The notes beneath the pieces were generated by a model. That model ran no database searches and was not told where the DNA came from. It saw only the letters and a program-made list of their open reading frames with translations. A stretch of 64,000 nt of DNA, from assembly GCA_963792705.1 (NCBI GenBank), contig CAWBXD010000011.1, positions 558,001 through 622,000 of the forward strand, in the 5' to 3' direction. This DNA comes from JBBQVS01 sp963792705 (lineage in GTDB: Bacteria; Chloroflexota; Ktedonobacteria; Ktedonobacterales; Ktedonobacteraceae). A program made the position numbers and the translations under genes. Positions 9,097-18,715 of this stretch are shown in pieces. Every line of letters starts with the position of its first letter. The stretch's first letter is position 1.

Positions 9097-10269
9097 TTAG
9101 CTTAATCGCTCGATAACCATACCGTTTGCCATACCACCACCTTCACAGATGGTTTGCAGTCCATAGCGACCATTGGTACGCTCTAGCTCATGCAGTAAGA
9201 CGGTCGTGAGACGTGCGCCCGACGCACCAAGAGGATGTCCAATGGCAATTGCACCGCCGTTGACGTTGACTTTGCTCAAGTCGGCACCAATATCATGTTG
9301 CCACGCCAGTACCACGCTCGCAAACGCCTCGTTGATCTCCACAAGGTCAATCTGCTCAATGGTAAGACCAGCCTTCGCAAGTGCCTTTTGGGTTGCAGGA
9401 ATAGGGCCAGTTAGCATAAAGATGGGGTCCGCGCCCGCGACTGAGAATGAGACGAAGCGAGCACGTGGCTTGAAGCCAAGCTTTTCAGCCGTCTCACGAT
9501 CCATAATCAAAACGGCCGCTGCGCCATCACTAATCTGTGATGAGTTGCCAGCCGTGATAAGACCATCTGGCTTGAATGCTGGCTTTAAGCTTGCCAATTT
9601 TTCCAAGCTTGTATCAGGTCTGATACCTTCATCACGCGTAAATTCGCTTGTTGTTCCGTCTTCGTTCTTGACTTGAATAGGCACAATTTGCGAGGTGAAA
9701 CGTCCCTCTGCTGTGGCTTGTGCGGCGCGTTTGTGGCTCTCCAAGCTGTACTTATCGAGGTCCTCGCGGCTCAATTCCCACTTGTGCGCGATCAAATCGG
9801 CACTAATGCCTTGATGCACCAGTCCATTGTGATAGCGTTCAACCATGCGTGGACCAAATGGTGCGCCTGGTCCTTGTGATGTAGAACCCATTGGTACGCG
9901 TGTCATGACTTCGACACCGCCAGCAATCACAACATCATAGGCACCACTCATGACACCCTGAGCGGCAAAGTGAATGGCTTGTTGACTTGATCCACACTGT
10001 CGATCAACGGTTGTCCCTGGAACAGATTCTGGGAAGCCTGCAGCAAGGGCAGCATTACGACCAACGTTGAGGCCCTGTTCACCCACTTGGCTTACGCAGC
10101 CTACGATAACATCTTCAATTAGCGCGGCATCAATGCCTGTACGCTGTACAAGTGTCGCAAGTGTCTGGGCCAGCAGGTCTACTGGATGCCAGTCCTTGAG
10201 TTTTCCACCTCTACGCCCTACGGGGGTACGAACAGCCTCTACGATGACGGCTTCCCTCATTGTAGCCAT
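9097..10269 (-). CDS. Acetyl-CoA acetyltransferase (thiolase)
   Basis: 390 residues, the usual thiolase length. The nucleophile Cys92 is in VDRQCGSSQQAIH. The second catalytic centre is His345 in AIGHPLGASGAR, and the C-terminal CEGGGMANG carries Cys375. The enzyme condenses two acetyl-CoA or thiolytically cleaves 3-ketoacyl-CoA. The start follows a strong AGGAGG site. There is no neighbouring 3-hydroxyacyl-CoA dehydrogenase or enoyl hydratase, so I cannot tell biosynthetic from beta-oxidation thiolase; the NEAFASVV stretch fits both. Confidence 0.9.
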   Translation of the reverse strand: MATMREAVIVEAVRTPVGRRGGKLKDWHPVDLLAQTLATLVQRTGIDAALIEDVIVGCVSQVGEQGLNVGRNAALAAGFPESVPGTTVDRQCGSSQQAIHFAAQGVMSGAYDVVIAGGVEVMTRVPMGSTSQGPGAPFGPRMVERYHNGLVHQGISADLIAHKWELSREDLDKYSLESHKRAAQATAEGRFTSQIVPIQVKNEDGTTSEFTRDEGIRPDTSLEKLASLKPAFKPDGLITAGNSSQISDGAAAVLIMDRETAEKLGFKPRARFVSFSVAGADPIFMLTGPIPATQKALAKAGLTIEQIDLVEINEAFASVVLAWQHDIGADLSKVNVNGGAIAIGHPLGASGARLTTVLLHELERTNGRYGLQTICEGGGMANGMVIERLS

Positions 10270-10379
10270 GAAAATCCTCCTGCAAAGAAACGGTTGCCAA
10301 TTATTGATATAAGATTGTACGGTCTTCCCTATAGTAAGTCATTTTTTTGCAGAAGTGTGCAAGTACACAAAACGTAGGA

Positions 10380-10443
10380 GTCTACCAACCTTGATGGAAT
10401 GCATGTCGTCGGGACGACATGCATTCCATCAAGGTTGGTAGAC
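10380..10443. terminator. Perfect 31-base-arm hairpin terminator
   Basis: Two exact 31-base arms starting GTCTACCAACCTTGATGG with a two-base loop (GG). The hairpin overlaps the last base of the PLDc_N-like gene's stop codon and lies just upstream of the thiolase gene. On the reverse strand it is followed within a few bases by a TTTTG run. Its length and perfection exceed normal terminators, but the placement fits transcription termination. Confidence 0.7.
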
Positions 10444-10688
10444 TAATAGCTTGGGCGTCCAAAGGCAATACGCTTTTGGCGATTTTGCCCAAAGAGTAGG
10501 TACAGTAGTGGTCCAACCACAACAGGAATTGGCATCAGCCAGATGACCGCTAACCAGAGGACCTTGCCAGCAACAGAGTGGTCGTCCTCAATCACCATGA
10601 CTGTCTCGATCACATGACCTACAAGCGGTACAAACACGATAACAAGAAACAATAACGAATTAAAGAAACATCCTCTATTGGCTGACAT
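10443..10688 (-). CDS. PLDc_N-like two-helix membrane protein
   Basis: 81 residues with two hydrophobic helices (about 8-30 and 43-67). The second helix ends in PIPVVVGPLLYLLFGQNRQKR. The W-x-P-x-x-G-P-L-L-Y-L-L-F-G pattern followed by basic residues is the phospholipase D nuclease N-terminal (PLDc_N) domain, often found alone in small membrane proteins of unknown role. An AGGAG-like sequence lies before the ATG. A MITE-like repeat lies directly upstream, so its promoter may be inside or beyond that repeat. Confidence 0.75.
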   Translation of the reverse strand: MSANRGCFFNSLLFLVIVFVPLVGHVIETVMVIEDDHSVAGKVLWLAVIWLMPIPVVVGPLLYLLFGQNRQKRIAFGRPSY

Positions 10689-10714
10689 TTATATATACTC
10701 CTTTTGCGTTTTTT

Positions 10715-10783
10715 GTAGGGACCGATTGATCGCGTCCTCGTCGCAGTCAATCGCCAACAAGGACGCGATCAATCGGTCCCTAC
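10715..10783. repeat. MITE-like inverted repeat, copy 2 (core only)
   Basis: 69 bp. Arms GTAGGGACCGATTGATCGCG at 10715 and the perfect inverse ending at 10783 surround a 21-base centre. Outer arms are not recognisable here, so this is a minimal copy. Confidence 0.85.
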
Positions 10784-10850
10784 AGACATTTTTTATATTC
10801 ATAACCATATAATGATACGCATAAGGAACATATTTGTTGTACATGCTACT

Positions 10851-12206
10851 TCAGCTTAGCAAGCCATTGATGTGGGCAGGGCCGTTGACAAACTGCACAG
10901 TGAAGTGGAAAAGCGCACCTTCGCCATACACACTTTCCGCCCATACCTGACCGCCATGCATCCGCACAATTTGGCGCACAGTCGAAAGTCCTAAGCCTGT
11001 ATCAATCTTTTTTGCATCGGTTCTCACACGCTCATGAAGCTCAAAGATACGATTTATGGCATCCGCAGGAATACCAATTCCATTATCTTGAACACAGATA
11101 TGTATGGCCCCTCTTTCTACGGCACTGCTGATACATATCTCTCCGCCATTGGGAGAGTGTTTTATCGCATTACACAGCAAAATTTCTATGACCTGCTTCA
11201 GTCTTTCGGCATCTCCCATCAGCACGGGAAGCGCGGTTGCCAGTTTTAGTTGTATTGGATGATGCTCTATAGTTGGTTGAATCTGATGAACAACCTCCAT
11301 AATGAGCGCATTGAGGTCAAGCCAGTTGAGTGTAAGATGCATACGCCTAGTTTCCATACGTTCAAGGTCAAGCATATCGCTTACCATTTGCGAGAGTCGT
11401 TGAGCGTCCAGGTGAATATCAATGGCAAATTCTTTCATATCCACAATGTCAAGGTCTTGCTGACACATCATTTCGCTAAAGCCTTGAATAGTGGTGAGCG
11501 CGGAGCGAAACTCATGACCGACAACTGAGACAAACTCGCTTTTAATTTTGGTCATCTGCTCGACTTGCGCGTTTGCTTCGTGTAGCGCGGCAAGAGCAGT
11601 ATCACGTTCACGCTTTGCTCTTTCGCGTTCGATAAGCAAGATGGCTAGTTTTGACACGGCTTCGATAAGGCCAAGTTCGTCCGAGGTGTGCCGAGGATAA
11701 ACGCGTCCATAATCTAACAAAAGCAACCCAAGCAGTTGTTCCTCTCGACATATTGGAGCAAAGACAACAATAGAGGGATTTTTTTTCATCATGGTATAGG
11801 CCATATCCATAATGAGTATCTCTCCCCTTTGTAGCCGCGAAAGCTTTTCTGTATCTCCGAGCAAGCTTTGAATGCTCATGCCATGCATATTTTCGCGCCA
11901 TTGTTGCTGCTCATGCTCGGAAGTAATTCCTGCTATGCTCATCGGATACAGGGTATCTGCTTGCTGTTCTACAACTGCAAGCATCACCTGCTGACATCCA
12001 AGAATGTGGCATGGTAACTCTGCTAGACGTTGCCCAGCGATACTTTCCTGTGTACCATCATCACCAGGTACACTTTGTATGAGAGCTTCTACAATTGTTA
12101 GCAAGCCACCGAGTACCTCCTTGAATGAGGTTACAATACTTTGACGCATGAGGTGCTGTTCTTTATTTTCCAAGGCGATATACACCTGTTCAGTATCGTT
12201 ATTCAT
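10851..12206 (-). CDS. GAF-domain sensor histidine kinase
   Basis: 451 residues with no membrane segment. Residues about 35-195 fit a GAF-type sensor (PICREEQLLGLLLLDYG, then a SKLAILLIERERAKRERD helix). A coiled-coil leads into the H-box EFVSVVGHEFRSALTTI with phospho-acceptor His231. The ATPase domain has the N box (LLCNAIKHSPNGG), the G1 box DNGIGIP and the G2 region TGLGLSTVRQIV. It should autophosphorylate and pass phosphate to a response regulator, but none is adjacent, so it is an orphan kinase. MITE-like repeats flank the gene (one upstream, one past the stop codon). Confidence 0.85.
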   Translation of the reverse strand: MNNDTEQVYIALENKEQHLMRQSIVTSFKEVLGGLLTIVEALIQSVPGDDGTQESIAGQRLAELPCHILGCQQVMLAVVEQQADTLYPMSIAGITSEHEQQQWRENMHGMSIQSLLGDTEKLSRLQRGEILIMDMAYTMMKKNPSIVVFAPICREEQLLGLLLLDYGRVYPRHTSDELGLIEAVSKLAILLIERERAKRERDTALAALHEANAQVEQMTKIKSEFVSVVGHEFRSALTTIQGFSEMMCQQDLDIVDMKEFAIDIHLDAQRLSQMVSDMLDLERMETRRMHLTLNWLDLNALIMEVVHQIQPTIEHHPIQLKLATALPVLMGDAERLKQVIEILLCNAIKHSPNGGEICISSAVERGAIHICVQDNGIGIPADAINRIFELHERVRTDAKKIDTGLGLSTVRQIVRMHGGQVWAESVYGEGALFHFTVQFVNGPAHINGLLS

Positions 12207-12238
12207 GACCGATATCCCTCTGTCTATTAAACGCCTCT

Positions 12239-12437
12239 ATGAGCCTCGACAACTAGGGTACAATGATCCTGTTTCACAATTTAATAAGGATACGTCGGTT
12301 GTAGGGACCAATTCATCGCGTCCTCGTGGCAAGCAACCGCCGCCAAGGACGCGATGAATCGGTCCCTACAGATATCCGTCCTCTTTTGTGAAACAGGATC
12401 ATTGCGGCACCCACGGAATAGAGTTGTCGAGGTTCAT
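12239..12437. repeat. MITE-like inverted repeat, copy 3 (longest form)
   Basis: The core arms at 12301 and ending at 12369 are surrounded by AATGATCCTGTTTCACAA and its inverse, and then by a further outer pair (CCTCGACAACT at 12244 and AGTTGTCGAGG at 12422). The whole thing is a palindrome of about 199 bp with partly matched arms. It lies between the histidine kinase and the M23 peptidase genes. Confidence 0.8.
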
Positions 12438-12499
12438 CAGAGTTCCCCATAGTTTCTTTTCCGCTTCTGCCTTTAGTGTACACAGTAGGTCATAATTTT

Positions 12500-14173
12500 T
12501 TACACGCTGCGTAGCCACAAATGTGGAGGGCTTTCACGGGATGAGGGAATAATCCGAATAGTATCGCTCTTTACCGACGCCCCCTGCTGGGAGAAAACTG
12601 TTGTGCCTTGCTGCATGTCCCATTGCAAGGTATATGTACCGAACTGCGTTGGTGCTTGCAGCGTTACGACTAACGAAGTTGAACTACTTGCATCAACATT
12701 TTGTGATAACGCAAGCGGATTACTCGTAGCAACTGTTTGCCCCTGTGCATTTAGCCAGCGATACAGCACCTGTATAGGTTGTGTACCTGAGGAACCAGCG
12801 GCACTCCACGTAAAATTACTGGTGTTTTTAAGCGTTAGCTTGACTTGTGCTGACCCACCAGGGAGCATTGTTACAGGTGAAGTATCGCTCGTCACTCCAA
12901 AGCGGTAACTTGGAGTAAGTGGTGTTGCCTGCACCGAGACTGGCACAAACTCGACCGCGTCGGCTGCGATTTGCAGGCCGCTCTCACCTGTCGCGTTACT
13001 TACCACTACACGCCCATTCATTGAGGCTTTAAAGTAGTATGTACCAAGTCCAATCCATTGTGGTCCCGTATTTTCTTGACTGTATGGTCCTTGGAAAGTG
13101 CCAATGTGCAATTCATCGACAGAAACGGAATGCGAGATTTCTGTCCCCACGCTATTCGGGTTCTCGCTATACACGGTATATGGTACCCAACTACTGCTCG
13201 CGTAGGTATCGTCAACAAATGCACCAACCTCGTAGTACCCGTCGGATGGGAGAGTTGGATGCCATGTCGCGCTAGCTGTTGTTGCACCATTCGAGGTTGT
13301 AGCCCAGTGTAACCCCCCTTGTATATCTACCTTACTTGTAGCGGTCGTCCAGGAACCTGTACTACTCCAACCTGCACTACTATCATCGACGACAACCGCG
13401 CCAGGATAGGTTGCGCTTCCATTACTACTCAAAGTTGGCACAGGTGTATTATTGGCAGGATCATCTACCCAAAGATAATTGTCGGGTACGACGTTTGGAT
13501 CGGGGTAGTTGCCAGTCCAGCCAAAGGGATCGGTGGGCTGCCAGTTGGGAAGGTCGTAGGTTGCCATATGTAAATGTGGCCCTGTTGAGGAACCGGTTGT
13601 ACCGCTTGTACCAATCTGCCATTGCGTCCCTACCTGATCGCCAATGGAGACGGTAATCGCGCTCAGATGTCCGTAGGCCGTTGTGTAGCCATTACCATGA
13701 TCGATAGCAACCCACAGACCAAGTGAACTATTATGATCAAGAGGATTATACCAACCTGCACGCGTTACTGTGCCAGCAGCCGCGCTTAACACTGGCTCAT
13801 ACCACATATTCAGGTCGTACCCATTATGTCCATCGTAACAGTTGACTCCACCTGTACAGGAGCCAATCGACACGTTTGTCCACTTCATTCCATCGTAGCG
13901 AACAAACGTTCCGTCATTGTCATACCAGGGATGATCGTGATCGACAAAAGATACAGTGCGTGACGAGATAGAACGACTTCCATAATAGGGTCGATGCATA
14001 AATGGTGTAGGAGCTGTATTTGCCTTTTTGATCTGTGTTGCCTTCACCGTCTGTATTGTATGCTGCTGATGGGCCGAGGCTGAGATAGTGGGCAACAACA
14101 ACACAAGCATATTTGTGAGTATCACACACACAATGGCAAGCGAAATACGCCATCGCCAATACATTGATTGCAT
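12500..14173 (-). CDS. Secreted M23 metallopeptidase with golvesin-like and Ig-like domains
   Basis: 557 residues. A signal peptide at 1-35 ends in SASA. The M23 (LytM) catalytic domain spans about 100-215, with zinc ligands in HNGYD (His116, Asp120) and HLH (His200, His202) plus His169 of YGHL. Residues about 255-405 match a golvesin-like domain (VVVDDSSAGWSSTGSW, DGYYEVGAFV, GTYYFKASMNG). A C-terminal beta-sandwich at 415-530 resembles Nbr1-like Ig domains (LTLKNTSNFTW). It probably cleaves peptidoglycan peptides, or acts on spores or mycelial walls. All metal ligands are present, so it is predicted active. Confidence 0.85.
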   Translation of the reverse strand: MQSMYWRWRISLAIVCVILTNMLVLLLPTISASAHQQHTIQTVKATQIKKANTAPTPFMHRPYYGSRSISSRTVSFVDHDHPWYDNDGTFVRYDGMKWTNVSIGSCTGGVNCYDGHNGYDLNMWYEPVLSAAAGTVTRAGWYNPLDHNSSLGLWVAIDHGNGYTTAYGHLSAITVSIGDQVGTQWQIGTSGTTGSSTGPHLHMATYDLPNWQPTDPFGWTGNYPDPNVVPDNYLWVDDPANNTPVPTLSSNGSATYPGAVVVDDSSAGWSSTGSWTTATSKVDIQGGLHWATTSNGATTASATWHPTLPSDGYYEVGAFVDDTYASSSWVPYTVYSENPNSVGTEISHSVSVDELHIGTFQGPYSQENTGPQWIGLGTYYFKASMNGRVVVSNATGESGLQIAADAVEFVPVSVQATPLTPSYRFGVTSDTSPVTMLPGGSAQVKLTLKNTSNFTWSAAGSSGTQPIQVLYRWLNAQGQTVATSNPLALSQNVDASSSTSLVVTLQAPTQFGTYTLQWDMQQGTTVFSQQGASVKSDTIRIIPSSRESPPHLWLRSV

Positions 14174-14236
14174 GAGAGTACACGCCTTTCTCTATTGAAA
14201 GAACAATTAGATAAAGCTTGGTGATTGATGGATTTC

Positions 14237-14388
14237 GTAGGGACCACACTCATGGCGTCCGAGGCGCAATTCATTGCGCGAGTTGCATTCGCAATCTTTC
14301 TTGCATAATCTCACGCAACGAATTGGTGCATTATAAAGACTGCACATTGCTTCGCTCGTGCAGTGGACGCCATCAATGTGGTCCCTAC
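14237..14388. repeat. Divergent member of the GTAGGGACC repeat family
   Basis: Arms GTAGGGACCACACTCATGGC at 14237 and GCCATCAATGTGGTCCCTAC ending at 14388 enclose about 105 bases. The centre holds its own short palindromes (GCGCAATTCATTGCGC). It shares the terminal GTAGGGACC with the main family but has a different inner arm. Confidence 0.75.
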
Positions 14389-14438
14389 AACATGCATCAA
14401 ATCAAGACCCGTAGAGTATTACAGACGTTTTGATTTCA

Positions 14439-15689
14439 TCATCCCATTGCTATAACATGAGATAATGCGGGCGTTAATTGGGTTGCGGCAGGTCGTGTGG
14501 TTGGGCCAGCGACTCGTGCGGACCAGTAGCGTGGCATACCGCCGACGACCTGGTTAATGGGATTGAGCGCAGTAAAGGTGATACTCGCGCTATCGGATGT
14601 CCAGCTTGGATTGATGTTCAATAACATACCCGTTTGTTGTGCAGAGACGACTAGCCAGGATCGGCTGCTTTGTACATCAACAACTCCAATTGTGCATTGT
14701 AGGGCTTGTGCTTGCTGATTGGCACGAGCATCGTTGACATTTGTACGTGCGATAAATGCGATTTTGCGGCTATCGGGTGACCAGACAGGCATAAAGCCAT
14801 GACCACCATCGGTATCGGCAAGGTAGTGTGCTTGCCCCCCTTGACTATTCATTACCCACAGACCAGCATTCAAGAAAGGCGTCGCACTATCGGATAGACG
14901 CTCATAGGCAATGTGCGAGCCATCAGGCGACCATGTGAATAACCCTAGAATTGATTGTGCTTCACCCACACTTCTCAATAGATGTGTTTGTGCGCTACCA
15001 TCACGATTCATTAACCACGTGTCGCTACCCATTCCTAATCCAAGCGTGGTTGAGTAGATAATGCGTGAACCATCGGGCGAAGCGGCCGCATCAATGAGAT
15101 AGGCCGAAGGAACGGAAATGTTCATATTAGTGTGTGCGTTTGTGGCAGCATCTACAATCCACAGGCCGGGATTCCAGCCGTTGTTGCCATCCATTGGGGC
15201 ATCAGGACCAAGCGGAAACATAGGACGATACAAGAAACTATGTCCATTGCCGCCAGGGAGCCAATGCAGGAAGTTACCCATCACATGCGCTGGCACTAGA
15301 CTTACGGTCATACGCTGTGTGTCATACACCCACACCTGCTCACCATGATCGCGCATTCCATCAATAGCAACATACTTCCCATCAGGTGAAAGCTGAATTG
15401 TTGCCACGCTATCCGAGTTCACCAATCCAAACTCGTCGCCCAGTAAAGCAAGCGTTTCAGGTGTGCCAACGGGTTGACCATTGATCCCTTTGCGGGCACG
15501 AGCGATGACAAAACCTCTTGTATCTTTGAGTGTATAATAGATATAGGTGAAGGGCGAGGCACTACGTGGCTTTGTTTGTGAGTGTGCCAGTTGCTTGCCT
15601 TGCAGACCAAATGCCGCAACCGTGCCCGTGACAAAGAGCAATAACACTGTTAGTGCTGCAATAACTGAACGTGACGGTCTTCGTCGCAT
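14439..15689 (-). CDS. Secreted TolB-like beta-propeller protein
   Basis: 416 residues from the preferred ATG at 15689, which has GGAG 7 bases upstream; the frame is open a further 46 codons but without a better start. An N-terminal signal or anchor segment (VIAALTVLLLFVTGTVAAFG) is followed by repeated PD40/WD40-like motifs: LSPDGKYVAID, ASPDGSRIIYS, WSPDGSHIAYE, WSPDSRKIAFI and WTSDSASITF. This indicates a TolB-type six-bladed propeller outside the membrane. Its ligand cannot be told. No Tol or peptidase domain is attached. Confidence 0.75.
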   Translation of the reverse strand: MRRRPSRSVIAALTVLLLFVTGTVAAFGLQGKQLAHSQTKPRSASPFTYIYYTLKDTRGFVIARARKGINGQPVGTPETLALLGDEFGLVNSDSVATIQLSPDGKYVAIDGMRDHGEQVWVYDTQRMTVSLVPAHVMGNFLHWLPGGNGHSFLYRPMFPLGPDAPMDGNNGWNPGLWIVDAATNAHTNMNISVPSAYLIDAAASPDGSRIIYSTTLGLGMGSDTWLMNRDGSAQTHLLRSVGEAQSILGLFTWSPDGSHIAYERLSDSATPFLNAGLWVMNSQGGQAHYLADTDGGHGFMPVWSPDSRKIAFIARTNVNDARANQQAQALQCTIGVVDVQSSRSWLVVSAQQTGMLLNINPSWTSDSASITFTALNPINQVVGGMPRYWSARVAGPTTRPAATQLTPALSHVIAMG

Positions 15690-15868
15690 ACTATAACTCC
15701 ATTCATACAAATATTCTGTGAAAATGCTTCGAGCCAGGCAAACATTTTCATCTTTCCTACTCCTCTCTATCGGAAGGTTAGAGCAGTGAGGTAGACATAT
15801 TTGTATGTGTTGGAGAGAAAAGGACAAAAGTCCCTAGTTAGAGGAAAGCACGAAAGGTTTTCTTTAAG

Positions 15869-16450
15869 TTATGCCGAATGTACCTGCGGCAATGCATATC
15901 CTCTAGACTCTAGCAAATGCGTAAACCACTCTACGGGAGTTTGGTCTTTTGAGTCGGTTTGGCTGTCTGCGAGGAAGAAACGTACATAGAGCGGCAATGA
16001 CGGTCCGAGCTTATTGAGTAGGTTGTTGATACGCTCTTCAGCATGTTCCCATCTCCCCTTGTATGCACCAAGCCGCCAGCAGTTGTAAGCTTCGTCGTGC
16101 AATTCGATAAGGTCTAAGATAATGGGGTCGTGAATATATTTTTCGGCGAAGACACGCGCTATATGGGCGTGATGATTATTGCCCATCTTGGGCTTGAATT
16201 CGTTGACGCGATACTTGAATGTGTCATGCACAAGAGCAATCAAGCGCAATTTGGTACGGTCATCTGCTGATGGCTGTTGCCGATCAATATTCGCCAGCAC
16301 GTCGGCGATATGAAATTGCACGGCCCCTTCAAGATGTCCAAAGCGTGGTTTGCCCCATATAACGCCTTGTTGCCATGCTGGGTCGGCTGCGATGGTACGT
16401 TCCAAATCGGTTTCTAGCGAAAAGGGTAAATGCATAACGTTTTCGTTCAT
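15869..16450 (-). CDS. HD-domain phosphohydrolase-like protein
   Basis: 193 residues, soluble. HD-superfamily residues are visible in order: a His in GHLEGAVQFH (39 or 47), the His-Asp pair LVHD (75-76), NHHAH (93-96), and a late Asp in FFLADSQ. This suggests a metal-dependent phosphohydrolase acting on a nucleotide or phosphate ester; the substrate is unknown. The ATG overlaps the upstream FemAB stop codon by four bases (ATGA), so the two are translationally coupled. A following terminator was not evident. Confidence 0.7.
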   Translation of the reverse strand: MNENVMHLPFSLETDLERTIAADPAWQQGVIWGKPRFGHLEGAVQFHIADVLANIDRQQPSADDRTKLRLIALVHDTFKYRVNEFKPKMGNNHHAHIARVFAEKYIHDPIILDLIELHDEAYNCWRLGAYKGRWEHAEERINNLLNKLGPSLPLYVRFFLADSQTDSKDQTPVEWFTHLLESRGYALPQVHSA

Positions 16451-17499
16451 GTTGATAAAAATCTCTCCGCGATTCTCATGGTTAGTGGACGATAAATATA
16501 CTCATAGCAACCAAGAAACTGCACAACACGCCCACCCCAGCCGCGCTTAAAGCGATACACGCCTGCCATTGCCTCGTCTTCCGCCTCTGTTTCTGGGATG
16601 CCCCAAAAATCATAAGAGTGTGCGCCACGACTCTTCGCCCAGCGTATCGCCTCCCATTGTAGCAGATAGTTGGGCATGAGTTGTCTCTGTTCGTTGCTCG
16701 ATGCACCATAGAGATAGATAGCTTGCCGCGCAAATACACTTACAAAAATACCTGCTAAAAGCTGCCCATTAGACTCTGCTAGCAGTAGACGAACGGTATC
16801 ATTGGGTGTAAATGTACGCCATACCTGAATATAGTATGCCAGCGTGTGAATACCAAACTGGTCGCGTTCGCCAGTCGTCTCTAACAATCTATACCACGCT
16901 TGCACATCCTCTATCGTCTCTGCAACGCGAATGGTCACACCTTTGCGTCCCGCGAGACGCACATTGTAACGCCACTTTTCCTTCATCTGTGCCAGTAGCG
17001 TTGCTTCATCGGGTGTTATATCGAGGAGAATGGTGCGTAGTGGCTGTATCGGCTGTGTCACATGCATTTTCTGCTGCACCAGATATTTGCGAATAACATT
17101 ACTCTCATCTGTATCATCTTCCTGACTTACCTCTATACGCAACACGATTGCTCCGTAGAGATGCCGATGGAGTTGCGTAAAGAACGCATCGCATATACTC
17201 TGATTTGACCAGTCGAGTACGGGACCCTTTGGAATATATGCAAGATGTCCTACCTCTAGTGGAAGATGAGGCGCGGCACGGCGAAGTATTTGAGCAGCAG
17301 CAACAATCTCATTGCTTACAGTATCCCAGAGTGCAACGCGTAGTGGATGCCAACCGGAGGCTGCCTTTAGCTCACCCCAACCCCAACTTTGTAGAAAATG
17401 TCCCTGTGGATGCTCATTAACAAAAGAGTCCCACAACTCACGCTGTTCGCTTGGTACAGAACGTAGCATATACTGAGAACTAGGCAGTTGCGGCGACAT
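16447..17499 (-). CDS. FemAB-family aminoacyl transferase (GNAT fold)
   Basis: 350 residues. HFLQSWGWGELKAASGW near the start, KWRYNVRLAGRKGVTIR in the middle, and YLYGASSNEQRQLMPNYLLQWEAIRWAKSRGAHSYDFWG are the characteristic segments of the FemA/FemB lipid II:glycine transferase family. These use aminoacyl-tRNA to add bridge amino acids to peptidoglycan precursors on the inner membrane face. Length and motif order fit the family. It is coupled by a 4-base overlap to the HD protein. The substrate amino acid cannot be read from sequence. Confidence 0.85.
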   Translation of the reverse strand: MSPQLPSSQYMLRSVPSEQRELWDSFVNEHPQGHFLQSWGWGELKAASGWHPLRVALWDTVSNEIVAAAQILRRAAPHLPLEVGHLAYIPKGPVLDWSNQSICDAFFTQLHRHLYGAIVLRIEVSQEDDTDESNVIRKYLVQQKMHVTQPIQPLRTILLDITPDEATLLAQMKEKWRYNVRLAGRKGVTIRVAETIEDVQAWYRLLETTGERDQFGIHTLAYYIQVWRTFTPNDTVRLLLAESNGQLLAGIFVSVFARQAIYLYGASSNEQRQLMPNYLLQWEAIRWAKSRGAHSYDFWGIPETEAEDEAMAGVYRFKRGWGGRVVQFLGCYEYIYRPLTMRIAERFLST

Positions 17500-17805
17500 G
17501 TAGTTGAATGCTTTCTTTTTTGATGTTATATCTTACATGATACGCTATCTGTCTAGCGCGTTGCTCACTCTACTGTTCGCTTCATTGAGGATATCACTAT
17601 GATCCAACTGCTCTCTCAGCAAAAGACAGCGATGCCCCGTGAGCGTGTCGGCTAACGCTTATTCCAACTCGGCTTGCTTGGGATATTGGTTGCCACATCT
17701 CCTAACTTGAAATTGGTCCCTTTCAGCGTCTGCTGAAGTCGGAAAGCTGGATGTGTTAGTAAGCATAGCAAATTCCCTTCTTCCTTCTCTCAAAATAAGG
17801 GAGTA
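17500..17805. other. Intergenic stretch, nothing recognised
   Basis: About 300 bases between the FemAB start and the remnant of a membrane sensor. It may hold the FemAB promoter and a decayed 3' part of the neighbouring broken gene. No repeat of the GTAGGGACC family, no RNA gene and no convincing promoter was identified. Confidence 0.4.
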
Positions 17806-18430
17806 TTACCAAGCTATTTTTAGCGAGTGTGTAAATAAGGAGAGAGGGACAACATCAACAAAGAGATTGTCCCTCTTGCAAGTGGCACAGGTAAATCCCA
17901 AAAATTGCTGTTGCTCAGCTGATGACTTTAGATACATGACGATCTGGACATGGCGGCCAAAGAGCACAAACCAGTTCATGAAGACGACCGTTATGGCAGC
18001 GACCAGGATAGGTCCCCAGAACGGTAAAAAGAGTGCCGCAGTCACGGGAAGAGTAAGAAATATGGTCCAAATGGTGAGGGAAGTGATAGGAATAAAGAGT
18101 GAAAGTGTATAAGTGAGCACTGCAATTCCCGCAAACAGGGAAGAGAGATAGAAATGCTGGCAATTTTTAGATACCCCTGTCGATTAATCCATAATACGAT
18201 CAGCAAGAACCCCATTATTGTAAAGGCAACCAGATGGTTTAAAAGCTGGAAGCCGTCCGCGATATATTGAATTTCGCCGGACGTCTGCATAAGAAGAGAG
18301 AAGAGTACGATACCGCTGAGAAGCCGTCTTTTGCGTAATGTCTCTCGTTCCTCATATGTGTCAGCGGACTATGCTCAGGTGCTGCTATTGCATACCAGCG
18401 AGCACTTAATATGTCGAGAAATTGTTTCAT
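17806..18430 (-). pseudogene. Broken membrane-sensor protein gene
   Basis: An ATG at 18430 with a good GAGGT ribosome-binding site begins a frame reading LSARWYAIAAPEHSPLTHMRNERHYAK. The sense then continues in a second frame (RRLLSGIVLFSLL, IADGFQLLNHLVAF, LWINRQGYLKIASIS) and, near 18125-18150, in a third (LFAGIAVLTYTLSLF, then PVTAALFLPFWGPILVAAI). At least two frameshifts therefore split a polytopic membrane domain of four or five helices. It resembles the N-terminal membrane part of Ktedonobacterial sensor proteins, but the output domain is missing. I infer a decayed, truncated gene. Confidence 0.6.
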
Positions 18431-18715
18431 AATCTACCTCAGAAAAAGAAGAGCGTTTTCGTTGTTACCTCTCTTTTTTCTATCGGTTTAATGAAGTACA
18501 CCTGGTTGACTCAAAAAACTCTCGACGCATAAATGCGACTCGGGTATAATGAAACTGGCAAAAAGTAGAACATTGGTTTCATTGAGATTGAGCTATTGGA
18601 GTGGATCGGCGGCTCCACCCGTATGGATTACGCGCGCCCTCAACATAGACAGAAGCAATGAGAGACCGCCTCTGTCTGTGAACAATCATTGCGTCACTTC
18701 GGCAAACATCTCACT

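Noticed and set aside
14439..15827. Longer start of the TolB-like protein at 15827
   Set aside because: The additional 46 residues have no signal or membrane segment, whereas the ATG at 15689 has a ribosome-binding site and leads into a signal peptide.
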